This document shows, piece by piece, positions 34,981-44,401 of a stretch of 64,000 nucleotides of DNA. A program made the translations under genes and the position numbers. This DNA is from Paenibacillus andongensis (GTDB lineage Bacteria > Bacillota > Bacilli > Paenibacillales > NBRC-103111): NCBI RefSeq assembly GCF_025369935.1, contig NZ_CP104467.1, forward strand, positions 1,619,001 to 1,683,000, in the 5' to 3' direction. The first letter of the stretch is position 1; every line of letters starts with the position of its first letter. Below the pieces are notes generated by a model. That model did no database searches, was not told where the DNA came from, and worked only from the letters and a program-made list of their open reading frames with translations.

Positions 34981-36129
34981 ATGACGGATATGACGTGGTT
35001 ACAATCAACTTCGATAAATGTAATATCCATTGTGATCGTTCTCACACTTGTAGGCTCTGTCGTTCAAGGGTTTTTCCGGGGAGGCTCAGGTTCAGCTAAA
35101 CATCTTCTGTCTATGCTCGTGGAGGCGGTTATCGTCATTCTGTCCATGTTTATCGCGTGGAAAGGGGTCCAGTGGGTATCGCCTGTGATTCAAACCTGGT
35201 TGAAAGGGCAGAATTTACAAATTCCATCCGTAGAGATCAGCATGCTTAAACAAACTTATTATACAGTGATGACGAGTATCCGTGATTTCCCGCTGCTGCG
35301 TTTCGGTGTATTGTTTTTACTTGGCTATATGATCGTGAAGCAATTGCTGAACCTATTGGTTGATCCGTTGTTAGGAAGTTGGTTGGCCAATCGAGATCCT
35401 TACAGGGAGCGCAGCAGCTCTTTTATTAGTTCTGTCTCGGGTGGAGCCATTGGTTCTATCGCAGGACTCGCTAGGGCGCTCATTCTTATCGCTGTGCTTT
35501 TCATTTATGTAACGTTATTCCCGCACTCTATGATTACACCTTACATTGAATCGTCACAGATGTATCAAAAAGGCGCCAAAGAAGTTATTTCACCCTTCAC
35601 GGGTGACTTCATTGCCGACAAAGTGCCCGTGTTCACACGTGCTGTCGAACAAGAATTTACGAATATCCTGCAGCGTAAGTATGAAGTTCTGGACGCGAAA
35701 ATTCCAGGCAATATTGCAGATGCGGCCAAAGAAGTAACCGCCAGCGGGAAGACGGATGAAGAGAAGGCCAAGCTGTTGTATAAATGGGTAGGCAGCCGCA
35801 TCAAATATGATTGGGATAAGGTAAACCTTTATGAAGAGAAACGAATCTGGAAAGAACAGACGCCAGAGGATACCTTCAACACCAAAGAAGGGGTTTGTAT
35901 AGACTACTCTAGGCTATATGCACAGATGGCCAGATCCATCGGTCTTGATGTGAAAGTTGTCACGGGGCTAGGCTATGACGGGCAGGGCAGCTACGGGCCT
36001 CACGCTTGGAATGAGGTTTATCTGAAAGAGTCGGATCGCTGGGTACCGTTGGATTCTACCTGGGTGGCAAGCGGAGGCAACTGGTTCAATCCGCCTAACT
36101 TCGATCAAACACATGTTAAGGACGCTTAG
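34981..36129 (+). CDS. Membrane protein with CvpA-like N-terminus and transglutaminase-like domain
   Basis: 382 aa. The N-terminal about 190 residues have four hydrophobic helices and a CvpA-like pattern. The C-terminal domain is a transglutaminase/protease-like fold with a complete triad: C306 (KEGVCIDYS), H341 (GPHAWNEV) and D358 (PLDSTW). The soluble domain would face outward if helix number is even (inference). Possible cell-wall or surface-protein crosslinking or cleavage enzyme. ATG with GGTGAG upstream. Genes 34296, 34506 and this one look like one operon ended by the hairpin at 36144. Confidence 0.85.
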   Translation: MTDMTWLQSTSINVISIVIVLTLVGSVVQGFFRGGSGSAKHLLSMLVEAVIVILSMFIAWKGVQWVSPVIQTWLKGQNLQIPSVEISMLKQTYYTVMTSIRDFPLLRFGVLFLLGYMIVKQLLNLLVDPLLGSWLANRDPYRERSSSFISSVSGGAIGSIAGLARALILIAVLFIYVTLFPHSMITPYIESSQMYQKGAKEVISPFTGDFIADKVPVFTRAVEQEFTNILQRKYEVLDAKIPGNIADAAKEVTASGKTDEEKAKLLYKWVGSRIKYDWDKVNLYEEKRIWKEQTPEDTFNTKEGVCIDYSRLYAQMARSIGLDVKVVTGLGYDGQGSYGPHAWNEVYLKESDRWVPLDSTWVASGGNWFNPPNFDQTHVKDA

Positions 36130-36143
36130 AATGTATCAGCAAG

Positions 36144-36181
36144 AAGCCTTTCCTTTGGATTTCGAAGGGAAGGCTTTTTTT
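36144..36181 (+). terminator. Terminator after the transglutaminase operon
   Basis: AAGCCTTTCC/GGGAAGGCTT stem with a T7 tract. Confidence 0.85.
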
Positions 36182-36297
36182 GTTAAGGTGGCTGTTCCTT
36201 CTAGAAAATCATGGGTAGTTCCGGAGGTTTTCTCATATGATGATTAAATGTGGTACACTAATAAGATAGGATTGTTTATAAGAATGAGGGAGATTGT

Positions 36298-37020
36298 ATG
36301 CGGAAACCACTTCAGGAATATAAGATGATTTACTTAGATGCCGGGGACACTTTACTCACGATTCCAGCAGCCCAGACGATACTCAAACAGTATTTACAAT
36401 TGCGATCTGTGGATCGCGATGAAGCTCATATTAGTGAACTATTTACGGAAGCTTTTCGTCTTTTTTATTATGTGAATAAGCAGGACAATTTCGTGGTTTG
36501 CAGTCCAGAGTCAGATCGCGAGTTCTGGGTTAATCTATATAAATATGTGCTTCATAAATTAGGCATTCACGAAGAATGGACAGAGGAAGAGATTTATACC
36601 TGCTGCCACGAGCTCTACGACATTTACACGGCACCCGAGTATTATGAATTGTTTGATGATGTTAAGCCATTCTTAGATGGTTTGAAGTCCCGAGGTTTTC
36701 GAATAGGGATTATCAGCAATTTTGCTCCTACCTTGAAAGCCATATTGGAGGATAAGGGGATTTTGCATGATTTCGACCCTGTCATCGTTTCAACAGAAGT
36801 GGGTCTAGAGAAGCCAGATCCGGCCATTTTCCAGCTTGCACTCGATAGGGCGGGGTTAGAGGCAAAGGATATTCTTTATATCGGCGACCATGAAACGAAT
36901 GATATTTGGGCGCCAAATCAAGTCGGTATCGATGCTGTGCGAATTATCCGTTATTCTTATCATACAGGGGAGGGAATTCATTCCCTTCTTGAGTTGTTTC
37001 ATGAGCAAGCTATTGCATAA
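36298..37020 (+). CDS. HAD-superfamily hydrolase (class IA)
   Basis: 240-aa phosphatase-like protein. Motif I YLDAGDTLL, motif II IISNF, motif III Lys in LEKPDPAIF and motif IV YIGDHETNDIWAPNQVG are visible; an alpha-helical cap lies between I and II. Motif I has Ala where many class IA enzymes have Phe/Leu (DAGDT), still with both aspartates. Substrate unknown. GAGGGAG precedes the ATG; it is 18 bp upstream of the PBP gene, likely the same transcript. Confidence 0.88.
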   Translation: MRKPLQEYKMIYLDAGDTLLTIPAAQTILKQYLQLRSVDRDEAHISELFTEAFRLFYYVNKQDNFVVCSPESDREFWVNLYKYVLHKLGIHEEWTEEEIYTCCHELYDIYTAPEYYELFDDVKPFLDGLKSRGFRIGIISNFAPTLKAILEDKGILHDFDPVIVSTEVGLEKPDPAIFQLALDRAGLEAKDILYIGDHETNDIWAPNQVGIDAVRIIRYSYHTGEGIHSLLELFHEQAIA

Positions 37021-37038
37021 GAAAGGATCTGAGAAGCG

Positions 37039-39102
37039 ATGAAGTCATCCATTATGGATGATCCGAAGAAAAAAGAAATTACCAAAAAGCGGCACTTTTC
37101 GTTTCGGATCAATATATTTTTCTTTCTAACCTTTGTATTATTTTCGATCTTGATCGTGCGATTAGCTATCTTACAATTCGTTCAAGCCAAGGATCTTAAA
37201 GCGGCAGAAAATACAAACACGAATCAGACCACGAGTATCGCTCCTATTCGAGGCAATATCTACGACTCTACCAAATCTCCTCTTGCTTATACGATTCCTG
37301 TTCAGTCCTTGTTCTTCCGTATTGAACCCGGCCAACAAAACAAAGATGAAGTAATTGCGCTTGCTCAGCGGCTAAAGACCGAAGTTTTTGATAAATATGC
37401 CAAACCGAATTCGGTCAGCCCCACTCCGGAAGAAATCGTTCTAGCGATGGATTTAGGTTACGACATTAACAAAAATAAGGTGAAAGACCCAAGTTACTAT
37501 TGGGTTCCGCGGCGGATTAAAGCAGATTTGTCCAAAGGGGAAATGGCTTATTTACTAGAGCACCGAGATGAATTTAAATGGCTGGAAGTGACGGAAGAGA
37601 GTATCCGTACTTATGAAATGGACGATGACAACAAGACGACGATAGCCACACATTTGGTTGGATATTTGAAATCATTTTCTACGCAAACGGCCAAAGATAT
37701 TTATAAAGACAGCCCAACTAGCGAAGAATACCTGAACTCAGAAAATGTCGGTTTTGACGGCATTGAACGCATGTATCAGGATGAGCTGCGCGGTAAAAAT
37801 GGGAGTAGGAAATATCCCGTCAACGCGGCTATGAAAATTATCGGAAGAGCCGAAGTGACAGCGCCTGTCAAGGGGAATAATCTCTATCTTTCGATTAATA
37901 AAGATATCCAGAAGGCAACCGAGAGAATACTGGAGGATCATATCAAATATTTACGCAGCCCGACTCATGCCAATGATCTGTATATGAAAACAGGGATGAA
38001 AGCCTCCTCTGGTTTTGCCGTTGCGATGGAAGTGGATACAGGGCGTGTCGTTACGATGGCGAACTATCCGGATTACGATGCTAATGCATGGACGGGAGGG
38101 ATTTCGCCGGATATTTACAAAGAAATTGGTACGTATATTTCCAATGGCTCCATCATGACAGCTAAGTCCAAATATCCGGACGAGAAGGAAAATGCGAAGC
38201 ACCCGTCTTCCATTGTATTTATGGGTTCAACGATTAAGCCTTTGTCGGTATTAATCGGACTTAAAGAGAAATTATTCGGCGCTTATGAGAACTACTACGA
38301 TTCAGGATCGTTTAGCTTTGGTAAGGGTGGGTCAAGTACCATCACAAATTCGGGTAAAGCTGCTTACGGGTATATTGATGCTGCTGGGGCTATTGAACAC
38401 TCTTCTAACACATTTATGTCCGAGAAAGTGGGTATTCCCTTCTACTTGAAATATGGGGGAGAAACACCGAAGGTCACAGCGAAATGGGCAGAATATCTTG
38501 CGAAATTTGGCATGGGCGTGAAAACAGGAAGCGGTCTCCCAGGTGAATTCGCGGGTTCCAATGATTTTATCAAAAATGCTCAAAAAGACAGTTACCAATC
38601 CGCTATGGTCTACGCTTCATGGGGACAAAATGAAAAAACGACTACACTGCAGCTTGCTCAATATACAGCTACTTTGGCCAGTCGCGGGAAACGTATGAAG
38701 CCTCTTTTCGTAGATGAAATCCGAAACTACCAAGGTGAACTAGTTAAAAAAATTGAGCCAGAGGTTATTGAAGATTTTTCCTCTGAATTTGCTAAAGAAG
38801 ATTGGAATACCATTATCCATGGGATGAAAAGTGGTGCCGAAGGCATTGATGAATTACCTTTTAATGTAGCACGCAAAACAGGTACATCGACGCAAGCTGT
38901 ATCGGGAGGTTCTGTAGAAAACGCGGTGTTTATTGCATTCGCTCCTGTAGAGAACCCGAAGCTAGCTGTTGCTGTTGTTGTGCCGGAAGGCGGATTCGGA
39001 CGCTACGGAGCATCCCCGATTGCAGCCAAAATCTTTCAGGCATATGATGCGGCGAACGACGGTATTCTGACGAAGCTCGGCGGCGGGAAAAGGCCGTGGT
39101 AA
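37039..39102 (+). CDS. Class B penicillin-binding protein (PBP2-like transpeptidase)
   Basis: Cell wall D,D-transpeptidase, 687 aa. Short cytoplasmic N-terminus, one anchor helix (about 24-44), then the PBP dimerisation domain starting at RGNIYDSTKSPLAY. Transpeptidase motifs: SxxK at S397-K400 (GSTIKP), SxN at S455-N457, KTG at 613-615 followed by TST. The architecture fits the PbpA/PbpH elongation group of Bacillales rather than FtsI (no PASTA domains). Co-directional with the HAD gene upstream. Terminator follows. Confidence 0.93.
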   Translation: MKSSIMDDPKKKEITKKRHFSFRINIFFFLTFVLFSILIVRLAILQFVQAKDLKAAENTNTNQTTSIAPIRGNIYDSTKSPLAYTIPVQSLFFRIEPGQQNKDEVIALAQRLKTEVFDKYAKPNSVSPTPEEIVLAMDLGYDINKNKVKDPSYYWVPRRIKADLSKGEMAYLLEHRDEFKWLEVTEESIRTYEMDDDNKTTIATHLVGYLKSFSTQTAKDIYKDSPTSEEYLNSENVGFDGIERMYQDELRGKNGSRKYPVNAAMKIIGRAEVTAPVKGNNLYLSINKDIQKATERILEDHIKYLRSPTHANDLYMKTGMKASSGFAVAMEVDTGRVVTMANYPDYDANAWTGGISPDIYKEIGTYISNGSIMTAKSKYPDEKENAKHPSSIVFMGSTIKPLSVLIGLKEKLFGAYENYYDSGSFSFGKGGSSTITNSGKAAYGYIDAAGAIEHSSNTFMSEKVGIPFYLKYGGETPKVTAKWAEYLAKFGMGVKTGSGLPGEFAGSNDFIKNAQKDSYQSAMVYASWGQNEKTTTLQLAQYTATLASRGKRMKPLFVDEIRNYQGELVKKIEPEVIEDFSSEFAKEDWNTIIHGMKSGAEGIDELPFNVARKTGTSTQAVSGGSVENAVFIAFAPVENPKLAVAVVVPEGGFGRYGASPIAAKIFQAYDAANDGILTKLGGGKRPW

Positions 39103-39133
39103 TAGACTTGGATTTATAAAATATCAGTCATGG

Positions 39134-39157
39134 GGATCTGCGAAAGCAGGTCCTTTT
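39134..39157 (+). terminator. PBP gene terminator
   Basis: GGATCTGC, GAAA tetraloop, GCAGGTCC, then TTTT. Confidence 0.8.
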
Positions 39158-39275
39158 AGTTTGCCCTGTTTAGTCATTGTATGCAGCGGATAACACGGAT
39201 AAGAAAGTGGATGTTAAAACATAGTGAAGCAATAACACAAGTGGAGGAACCGTTTCGAATCCTTGAGCATATCCT

Positions 39276-39328
39276 AGTTTAGGGGAAAGAACATGTTCTA
39301 CCCTAAAAGTTGCACAAGGCAAACTTTT
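39276..39328. promoter_or_regulatory. Two hairpins upstream of asnB
   Basis: TTAGGG/CCCTAA enclosing the palindrome AGAACATGTTCT, followed at once by AAAAGTT/AACTTTT. They lie 20-70 bp before a 20-codon upstream ORF. Nothing else gene-like was seen in 39158-39537 apart from an extended -10 (TGGTATACT, 39471-39479) that may start the asnB transcript. Confidence 0.45.
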
Positions 39329-39355
39329 ATGCGCAGAGGAAAGGTGGAGGCACGT

Positions 39356-39418
39356 ATGAAAAAAACCAGGTTATCAGCTTCATTAAAGCGACTTCTGATT
39401 TCCATCATTTTTCTATAG
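39356..39418 (+). CDS. Possible 20-codon leader ORF upstream of asnB
   Basis: ATG with a good GGTGGAG site 6 nt upstream, encoding a basic-hydrophobic 20-residue peptide (begins MKKTRLSASL) that stops 120 bp before asnB. It could be a regulatory leader peptide, a short membrane peptide or a decayed signal sequence. It contains no Asn, so simple asparagine attenuation is unlikely. Confidence 0.35.
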   Translation: MKKTRLSASLKRLLISIIFL

Positions 39419-39537
39419 GATACAGCGCTTTCACGTACTTTCATCGCATTTCCAGAATGACGGACAGATATGGTATACTTATATATCGGTTGTCGAAGAG
39501 AAAGATTGATGAATGGTACGGAGGAGTGAGTTTCACC

Positions 39538-41412
39538 ATGTGTGGTATTACGGGTGTCATGTATTTTGAAGATAGAGAACCAACCACTGCAATGTTGCAG
39601 CAAATGACAGATGTTATTGTTCATCGGGGTCCGAACGATTCCGGTTTTTGGACGGATAATCGGATTGGGCTCGGCTTTCGCCGTTTGTCCGTTATTGATC
39701 TAAAAGAAGGGCATCAGCCATTGGCCAATGAGGATGATTCCGTATGGATCATTTTCAACGGGGAGATTTATAATTATAAGGCTTTACGCAGTATGCTGCA
39801 GGAGCGCGGGCATCAATTCCGCACGCAAAGTGATACGGAGGTTATCGTTCACCTCTATGAGGAGTATGGAGAGGAATGCGTCAAATACATGCGCGGCATG
39901 TTTGGCTTCGTTATTTGGGACAAGAAAAAGAAGCAGCTGTTCGGAGCGAGAGACCACTTCGGCATTAAGCCGTTTTACTATCATGTCAATGACCGCCAGT
40001 TCTTGTTCGGCTCCGAAATTAAGAGCTTGCTGGCTGCGGACGGCATGAACCGGTTGATCCACACGGACAGCTTGCTGAACTATCTGACCTTTCAATACGT
40101 GCCGGAGCCTAACACGATGTTCCATGGCATACATAAGCTTCCCCCAGGGCATACGGTCAAAATAACGTTTGACGGAGAAATGTCAATAAATAAGTATTGG
40201 GATCCCATGTTTGAGCCGGAGGATCGTCCGTTTGACTATTATGTGGAGCAAATTCGTGAAACATTGAAGGATTCGGTCAAGCTCCACATGGTTAGTGATG
40301 TGGATCGCGGCTGCTTCTTGTCGAGCGGGATTGACTCGACGGCGATTGCTACACATATGCGGAATATCGAACCGATCCGCACGTTCTCCGTTGGCTTCGA
40401 AGGCGCCAACAATGAAACGCCGATTGCCGCTCAAACAGCTGCGGCACTAGGCACAGAGCATTACGACAAAATCATCACGCAGGATGATTTCTTCGGCACG
40501 ATGCCGAAGGCGATCTGGCACCAGGACGAGCCTGTCGCCGATCCTTCGGCCATTGCCCTTTATCACGTGGCGAAGCTTGCACGTGAGCAAGTGACGGTTG
40601 TTCTGTCCGGCGAAGGCGCGGACGAGCTGTTCGGCGGCTACCGCATTTATCGCGAGCCGCAATCCTTACGTCCGATTGACCAGCTGCCGACATCGGTGAA
40701 GCGCATGCTGAACCGCTTTGCTCGGATGCTGCCAAGCAGTGTCAAGGGCCGCAACTATTTGCTGCGCGGCACGACACCGCTTGAGGAGCGTTTCCTCGGC
40801 AACGCCAAAATTTTCTCCGAGGATATGAAAGCGGAGGTGCTGCGTCTTGATAATGAGATGCTGCGCGCCTATAAGAATCCAGTGCAAATTGCTGGCGATT
40901 ACTACAATAAGACGAAGCATCTTGATCCAGTGAGCCGGATGCAGTATATCGACATGAATCTATGGATGCCTGGCGATATATTGATGAAGGCTGACAAGAT
41001 GACGATGGCACACTCACTCGAGCTGCGTGTTCCTTTCCTTGATAAGGAACTGTTCGAAGTGGCACGCCGCATTCCGGCCAAGTACCGAATCGCGAATGGA
41101 ACGACGAAGTACATTTTCCGGAAGGCCATGGAAGGTATCATCCCTGATCCGATCTTGAACCGTCCGAAGCTAGGCTTTCCGGTACCGCTGCGTGATTGGA
41201 TGAAAGGTTCGATGGGCGATATGGTTCTGGAACTAATTAAGTCCAGCGGAATTGAAGATTATATTGACATCAACGCTGTGGAGCGCATGCTGCATAAGCA
41301 TCGTAATAATCAGGGCGATTATGCTCGCCGCATTTGGACCATCTATATATTTGCCCTCTGGCATGTGACATTCATGGAAGAACTGCCTAAGAAAGTGCTC
41401 GCTGCTTACTAG
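39538..41412 (+). CDS. asnB: Asparagine synthase (glutamine-hydrolysing)
   Basis: Makes asparagine from aspartate, glutamine and ATP; 624 aa. Starting at ATG 39538 places the N-terminal-nucleophile Cys at position 2 (MCGITG), required for glutaminase activity; the much longer frame from 39310 cannot be right. Glutaminase domain: HRGPNDSG, RLSVIDL, FNGEIYNY. Synthetase domain: PPi loop SSGIDS at 262-267, GEGADELFGGY, LELRVPFLD. The Bacillus relatives are AsnB/AsnO. Stretches within 40450-40800 are noticeably GC-richer than the ends. Confidence 0.94.
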   Translation: MCGITGVMYFEDREPTTAMLQQMTDVIVHRGPNDSGFWTDNRIGLGFRRLSVIDLKEGHQPLANEDDSVWIIFNGEIYNYKALRSMLQERGHQFRTQSDTEVIVHLYEEYGEECVKYMRGMFGFVIWDKKKKQLFGARDHFGIKPFYYHVNDRQFLFGSEIKSLLAADGMNRLIHTDSLLNYLTFQYVPEPNTMFHGIHKLPPGHTVKITFDGEMSINKYWDPMFEPEDRPFDYYVEQIRETLKDSVKLHMVSDVDRGCFLSSGIDSTAIATHMRNIEPIRTFSVGFEGANNETPIAAQTAAALGTEHYDKIITQDDFFGTMPKAIWHQDEPVADPSAIALYHVAKLAREQVTVVLSGEGADELFGGYRIYREPQSLRPIDQLPTSVKRMLNRFARMLPSSVKGRNYLLRGTTPLEERFLGNAKIFSEDMKAEVLRLDNEMLRAYKNPVQIAGDYYNKTKHLDPVSRMQYIDMNLWMPGDILMKADKMTMAHSLELRVPFLDKELFEVARRIPAKYRIANGTTKYIFRKAMEGIIPDPILNRPKLGFPVPLRDWMKGSMGDMVLELIKSSGIEDYIDINAVERMLHKHRNNQGDYARRIWTIYIFALWHVTFMEELPKKVLAAY

Positions 41413-41448
41413 GTCTACTAATGACGTAGAGACAGGGGATGGGAAACC

Positions 41449-42183
41449 GTGGGATCTTATAAATTACTTGCCCTCGATATGGACGGCACCTTGCTGGACG
41501 ATGATAAAAAAATATCAGTTGAAAACCGAGAAGCGATTCAGGAAGCGACTGAAGCGGGTAAGATCGTTATTATGTCTACTGGACGCGGAGCTGCAAGCGC
41601 TATGCCTTATATTCAGGAGCTTGGACTTACCTCACCGCTTGTCGTGGTAAATGGTGGTGAAGTATGGGAGTCTCCGTCTAAATTACTTAAGCGGACTCTG
41701 CTTCCTGCTGAGACGGTACGTAATTTGCATAGATTAGCTCAAACGTATGATTGTTGGTGGTGGGCTTATTCGGTAGAAGGTGTGTTCAATCGCGAGAGCG
41801 AAACCATGGACATTGACAGCCAAGAATGGCTAAAGTTCGGTTATTACACCGAAAATATGGAAAAATTGCAGCAAATCCGGGAAATCGTTGAGGGATGGGG
41901 AACACTCGAAATAACAAATTCCCATCCTTCTAATATTGAACTTAACCCATTAGGCATTAGTAAAGCGAGCGGCGTGGAGACGGTCTGTCAGCTTCTAGGC
42001 ATTAGCATGTCCGAAGTCATTGCGATGGGAGATAGTGAGAACGACATCGCGATGATTCGTGCAGTAGGTCTTGGGGTAGCTATGGGCAATGCACAGGATG
42101 AAGTGAAGCGTATTGCGGATATTACGACTGTTACCAACAATGAACATGCCATTGCTAAAGTGATTCGCACTTATATGCTGTAG
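41449..42183 (+). CDS. Cof-type HAD phosphatase
   Basis: 244 aa, class IIB HAD hydrolase. Motif I LDMDGTLLDDD, motif II MSTGR, Lys in motif III region GISKASG, motif IV MGDSENDIAMI, and the GVAMGNA signature are visible. These enzymes dephosphorylate sugar phosphates or nucleotides/flavin; the substrate is not predictable. GTG start after GGGGATGGGAAA. Follows asnB by 36 bp. Confidence 0.9.
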   Translation: MGSYKLLALDMDGTLLDDDKKISVENREAIQEATEAGKIVIMSTGRGAASAMPYIQELGLTSPLVVVNGGEVWESPSKLLKRTLLPAETVRNLHRLAQTYDCWWWAYSVEGVFNRESETMDIDSQEWLKFGYYTENMEKLQQIREIVEGWGTLEITNSHPSNIELNPLGISKASGVETVCQLLGISMSEVIAMGDSENDIAMIRAVGLGVAMGNAQDEVKRIADITTVTNNEHAIAKVIRTYML

Positions 42184-42198
42184 GAGGAGATGCGATCT

Positions 42199-42678
42199 AT
42201 GATCACCTTAGGCTGGACATTAGTTATCCTTTTATTTGTAGTGGGTATGATCGGTGCGGTTTATCCGGTGCTGCCTGGTGTGTTAGCGATTTATGGCGCT
42301 TTTTTCATCTATGGTTGGTTGATCAGTTTTGAGCCGTTCGGATTCTGGTTCTGGCTTATCCAATCCTTGATTGTCATTATCATTATGGTGGCCGATTACG
42401 CAGTAGGTGCGTTAGGGGTAAAGAAGTTTGGAGGCTCTAAGGCAGCTATCATTGGTAGTACAATTGGTCTTATCATTGGGCCTTTTGTTATTCCAGCTTT
42501 CGGCTTACTCATTGGCCCCTTCTTAGGCGCAGTGATTGGTGAAGTCATCATGGGTACGTCGTGGAAAAAGGCGATAAGTGCCGGTGTCGGCTCTGTACTC
42601 GGTTTCTTTGCAAGCAGTGCGGTGAAAATTGCGCTGCAGCTGGCGATGATTATTATCTTTTTTATCTGGGTTTTTTAA
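42199..42678 (+). CDS. DUF456 membrane protein
   Basis: 159-aa, very hydrophobic protein with 5-6 helices and glycine-rich repeats (GAVYPVLPGVLAIYG, IGSTIGLIIGPFVIPAFGLLIGPFLGAVIGE) typical of the DUF456 family. The second ATG (42199) is chosen because GGAGG sits only 2 nt from the first (42190). Function unknown; it lies between a HAD gene and a flippase gene on the same strand. Confidence 0.85.
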   Translation: MITLGWTLVILLFVVGMIGAVYPVLPGVLAIYGAFFIYGWLISFEPFGFWFWLIQSLIVIIIMVADYAVGALGVKKFGGSKAAIIGSTIGLIIGPFVIPAFGLLIGPFLGAVIGEVIMGTSWKKAISAGVGSVLGFFASSAVKIALQLAMIIIFFIWVF

Positions 42679-42711
42679 TGGAATGAATACAGTAAGAGAG
42701 TAGGAACGGAC

Positions 42712-44385
42712 TTGACGAAGGAAACCAAAGATTCTCTAGTAAAAGGGACGCTCATTCTCACCGTGGCCGCGCTAATAGCGCGGTTTCTCGGCGTTTTCCA
42801 GCGAATTCCGCTGGTGCATTTGCTTCATGAGGAAGGAATGGGCAGTTATTCCATTGCTTTTAATCTATACTCGATTTTACTTGTTGTAGCAACAGCCGGT
42901 ATCCCCAGTGCACTAAGCAAAATGGTGTCCGAGAAATATGCGATCGGAAGACCTGCAGAAGCGGAGCGGATTTATCGCGCGGCCATCTGGTTTGCAATCG
43001 TTGCAGGAGTTGTGATGACGGCGATTCTATATGTCTTTGCGCCGATCTATGCCGAACAGATTTCACATGGTGGACCAGATGCCACACTAGCTACCCGCGC
43101 TATTGCGCCGGCCATGTTGTTCTTCCCGCTGATTGCTATTATGAGGGGCTATTTCCAAGGTAGACAAAACATGATGCCTAACGGGATTTCACAGGTTGTG
43201 GAACAAGTATTCAGGCTCGTCACCTCAATCGGACTGGCATTTATTTTATTGAACATCAGCTTAGGTTGGGGAGTTGCGGGTGCATCTTTCGGAGGGGTCA
43301 TGGGAGGGATCGCGGCACTTGCTGTTATGCTTTACTATGCCTTGAAGCTGAAGCGTAGAGATGCGCAGTCGAACATAGCGGCCGAACAGATAGCTGAGGG
43401 AAGCACCCAATTGCCACAATCACATGCGCCAATTCGTTATAGTGAAATCTATCGCAGCCTATTGAAGCTATCGATTCCGATCGTTATTTTCTCAGTGACG
43501 GTTACACTTGTATATGCAATCGACACTTCGATCATTATCCCGCTCTTAGAAGGGACCATTGGCAGAAGCGAAGCGCTTGGACTTGTTGGTATTATAGGAG
43601 GACGTGCCCAGTCCCTGGCGGGGATTCCGATTATTTTGGCCATCGCGCTAAGCCAATCCGTCGTTCCCATCATCTCAGCGGCCTATTCCCGCAAAGATTT
43701 GAAACAGGTTGGCCACCAGACAACAAGGGTGCTTCAGCTCTCGATTCTTTCTGGGTTACCAGCCGTATTGGTAATCGCCATTGCTGCCCGTCCTTTAGAC
43801 TTCTTCATGTTCGGGCATGAGGATACCGCATTTGGCATGAGTCACGGTCCTCATATGATTTCACTGCTCACATTAGGTGCAATGTTTCAAATTGTGATGC
43901 AAACATCGGGTGCTGTCCTGATGGGCATGGGCCGAATGAAGCCGCTGATGATGCACGTTGCCGTTGGTATTGCGGTCAAGCTAGCTGGGAGCTTCTTGCT
44001 TGCGCAGTGGTTCGGCATCTATGGAATCATTGGCTCAACCGGTCTTTGTTTTATTGTCATGTCTTGGCTCAATTTACGCTCGCTTCGTCAAGAAGTCGAC
44101 TTTAACATCCTCGGACGTCGTTTCATCGGCTTACTGCTTTCCATCGTTGTCATCCTCATCTTCGGTCTAGGGGCAGAATGGCTTACACATACGTATGTGC
44201 ATCCAACTCCCTGGTATCGACTAAATGAAGGCATAAATGCTGTACTTGTTTGCGGCTTCTCGGCTGCCTTGTATCCATTGATGCTGATGGCAACACGTGT
44301 TGTAACGAAGGATGATGTGAAGAACTTCCCAGCGCCAGTGCAAAAGCTAATCGGCAAAGTAAGTCGTCTTATCAAACGTTCTTAG
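42712..44385 (+). CDS. MurJ/SpoVB-family polysaccharide flippase
   Basis: 557 aa with about 14 helices, of the MOP exporter superfamily. It resembles YtgP (MurJ)/SpoVB in KGTLILTVAALIARFLGVFQRIPL at the start and LSQSVVPIISAAYSRKDL in the middle, split here. It probably flips lipid II or a related lipid-linked precursor. TTG start after GTAGGAA. Closeness to a class B PBP gene is consistent with wall synthesis, but paralogues are common, so murJ is not assigned. Confidence 0.88.
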   Translation: MTKETKDSLVKGTLILTVAALIARFLGVFQRIPLVHLLHEEGMGSYSIAFNLYSILLVVATAGIPSALSKMVSEKYAIGRPAEAERIYRAAIWFAIVAGVVMTAILYVFAPIYAEQISHGGPDATLATRAIAPAMLFFPLIAIMRGYFQGRQNMMPNGISQVVEQVFRLVTSIGLAFILLNISLGWGVAGASFGGVMGGIAALAVMLYYALKLKRRDAQSNIAAEQIAEGSTQLPQSHAPIRYSEIYRSLLKLSIPIVIFSVTVTLVYAIDTSIIIPLLEGTIGRSEALGLVGIIGGRAQSLAGIPIILAIALSQSVVPIISAAYSRKDLKQVGHQTTRVLQLSILSGLPAVLVIAIAARPLDFFMFGHEDTAFGMSHGPHMISLLTLGAMFQIVMQTSGAVLMGMGRMKPLMMHVAVGIAVKLAGSFLLAQWFGIYGIIGSTGLCFIVMSWLNLRSLRQEVDFNILGRRFIGLLLSIVVILIFGLGAEWLTHTYVHPTPWYRLNEGINAVLVCGFSAALYPLMLMATRVVTKDDVKNFPAPVQKLIGKVSRLIKRS

Positions 44386-44401
44386 CCTTAGCCAAGTTGA
44401 A

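Noticed and set aside
39310-39537. N-terminal extension of asparagine synthase from 39310
   Set aside because: The glutaminase nucleophile must be the residue after the initiator Met, which fixes the start at 39538.
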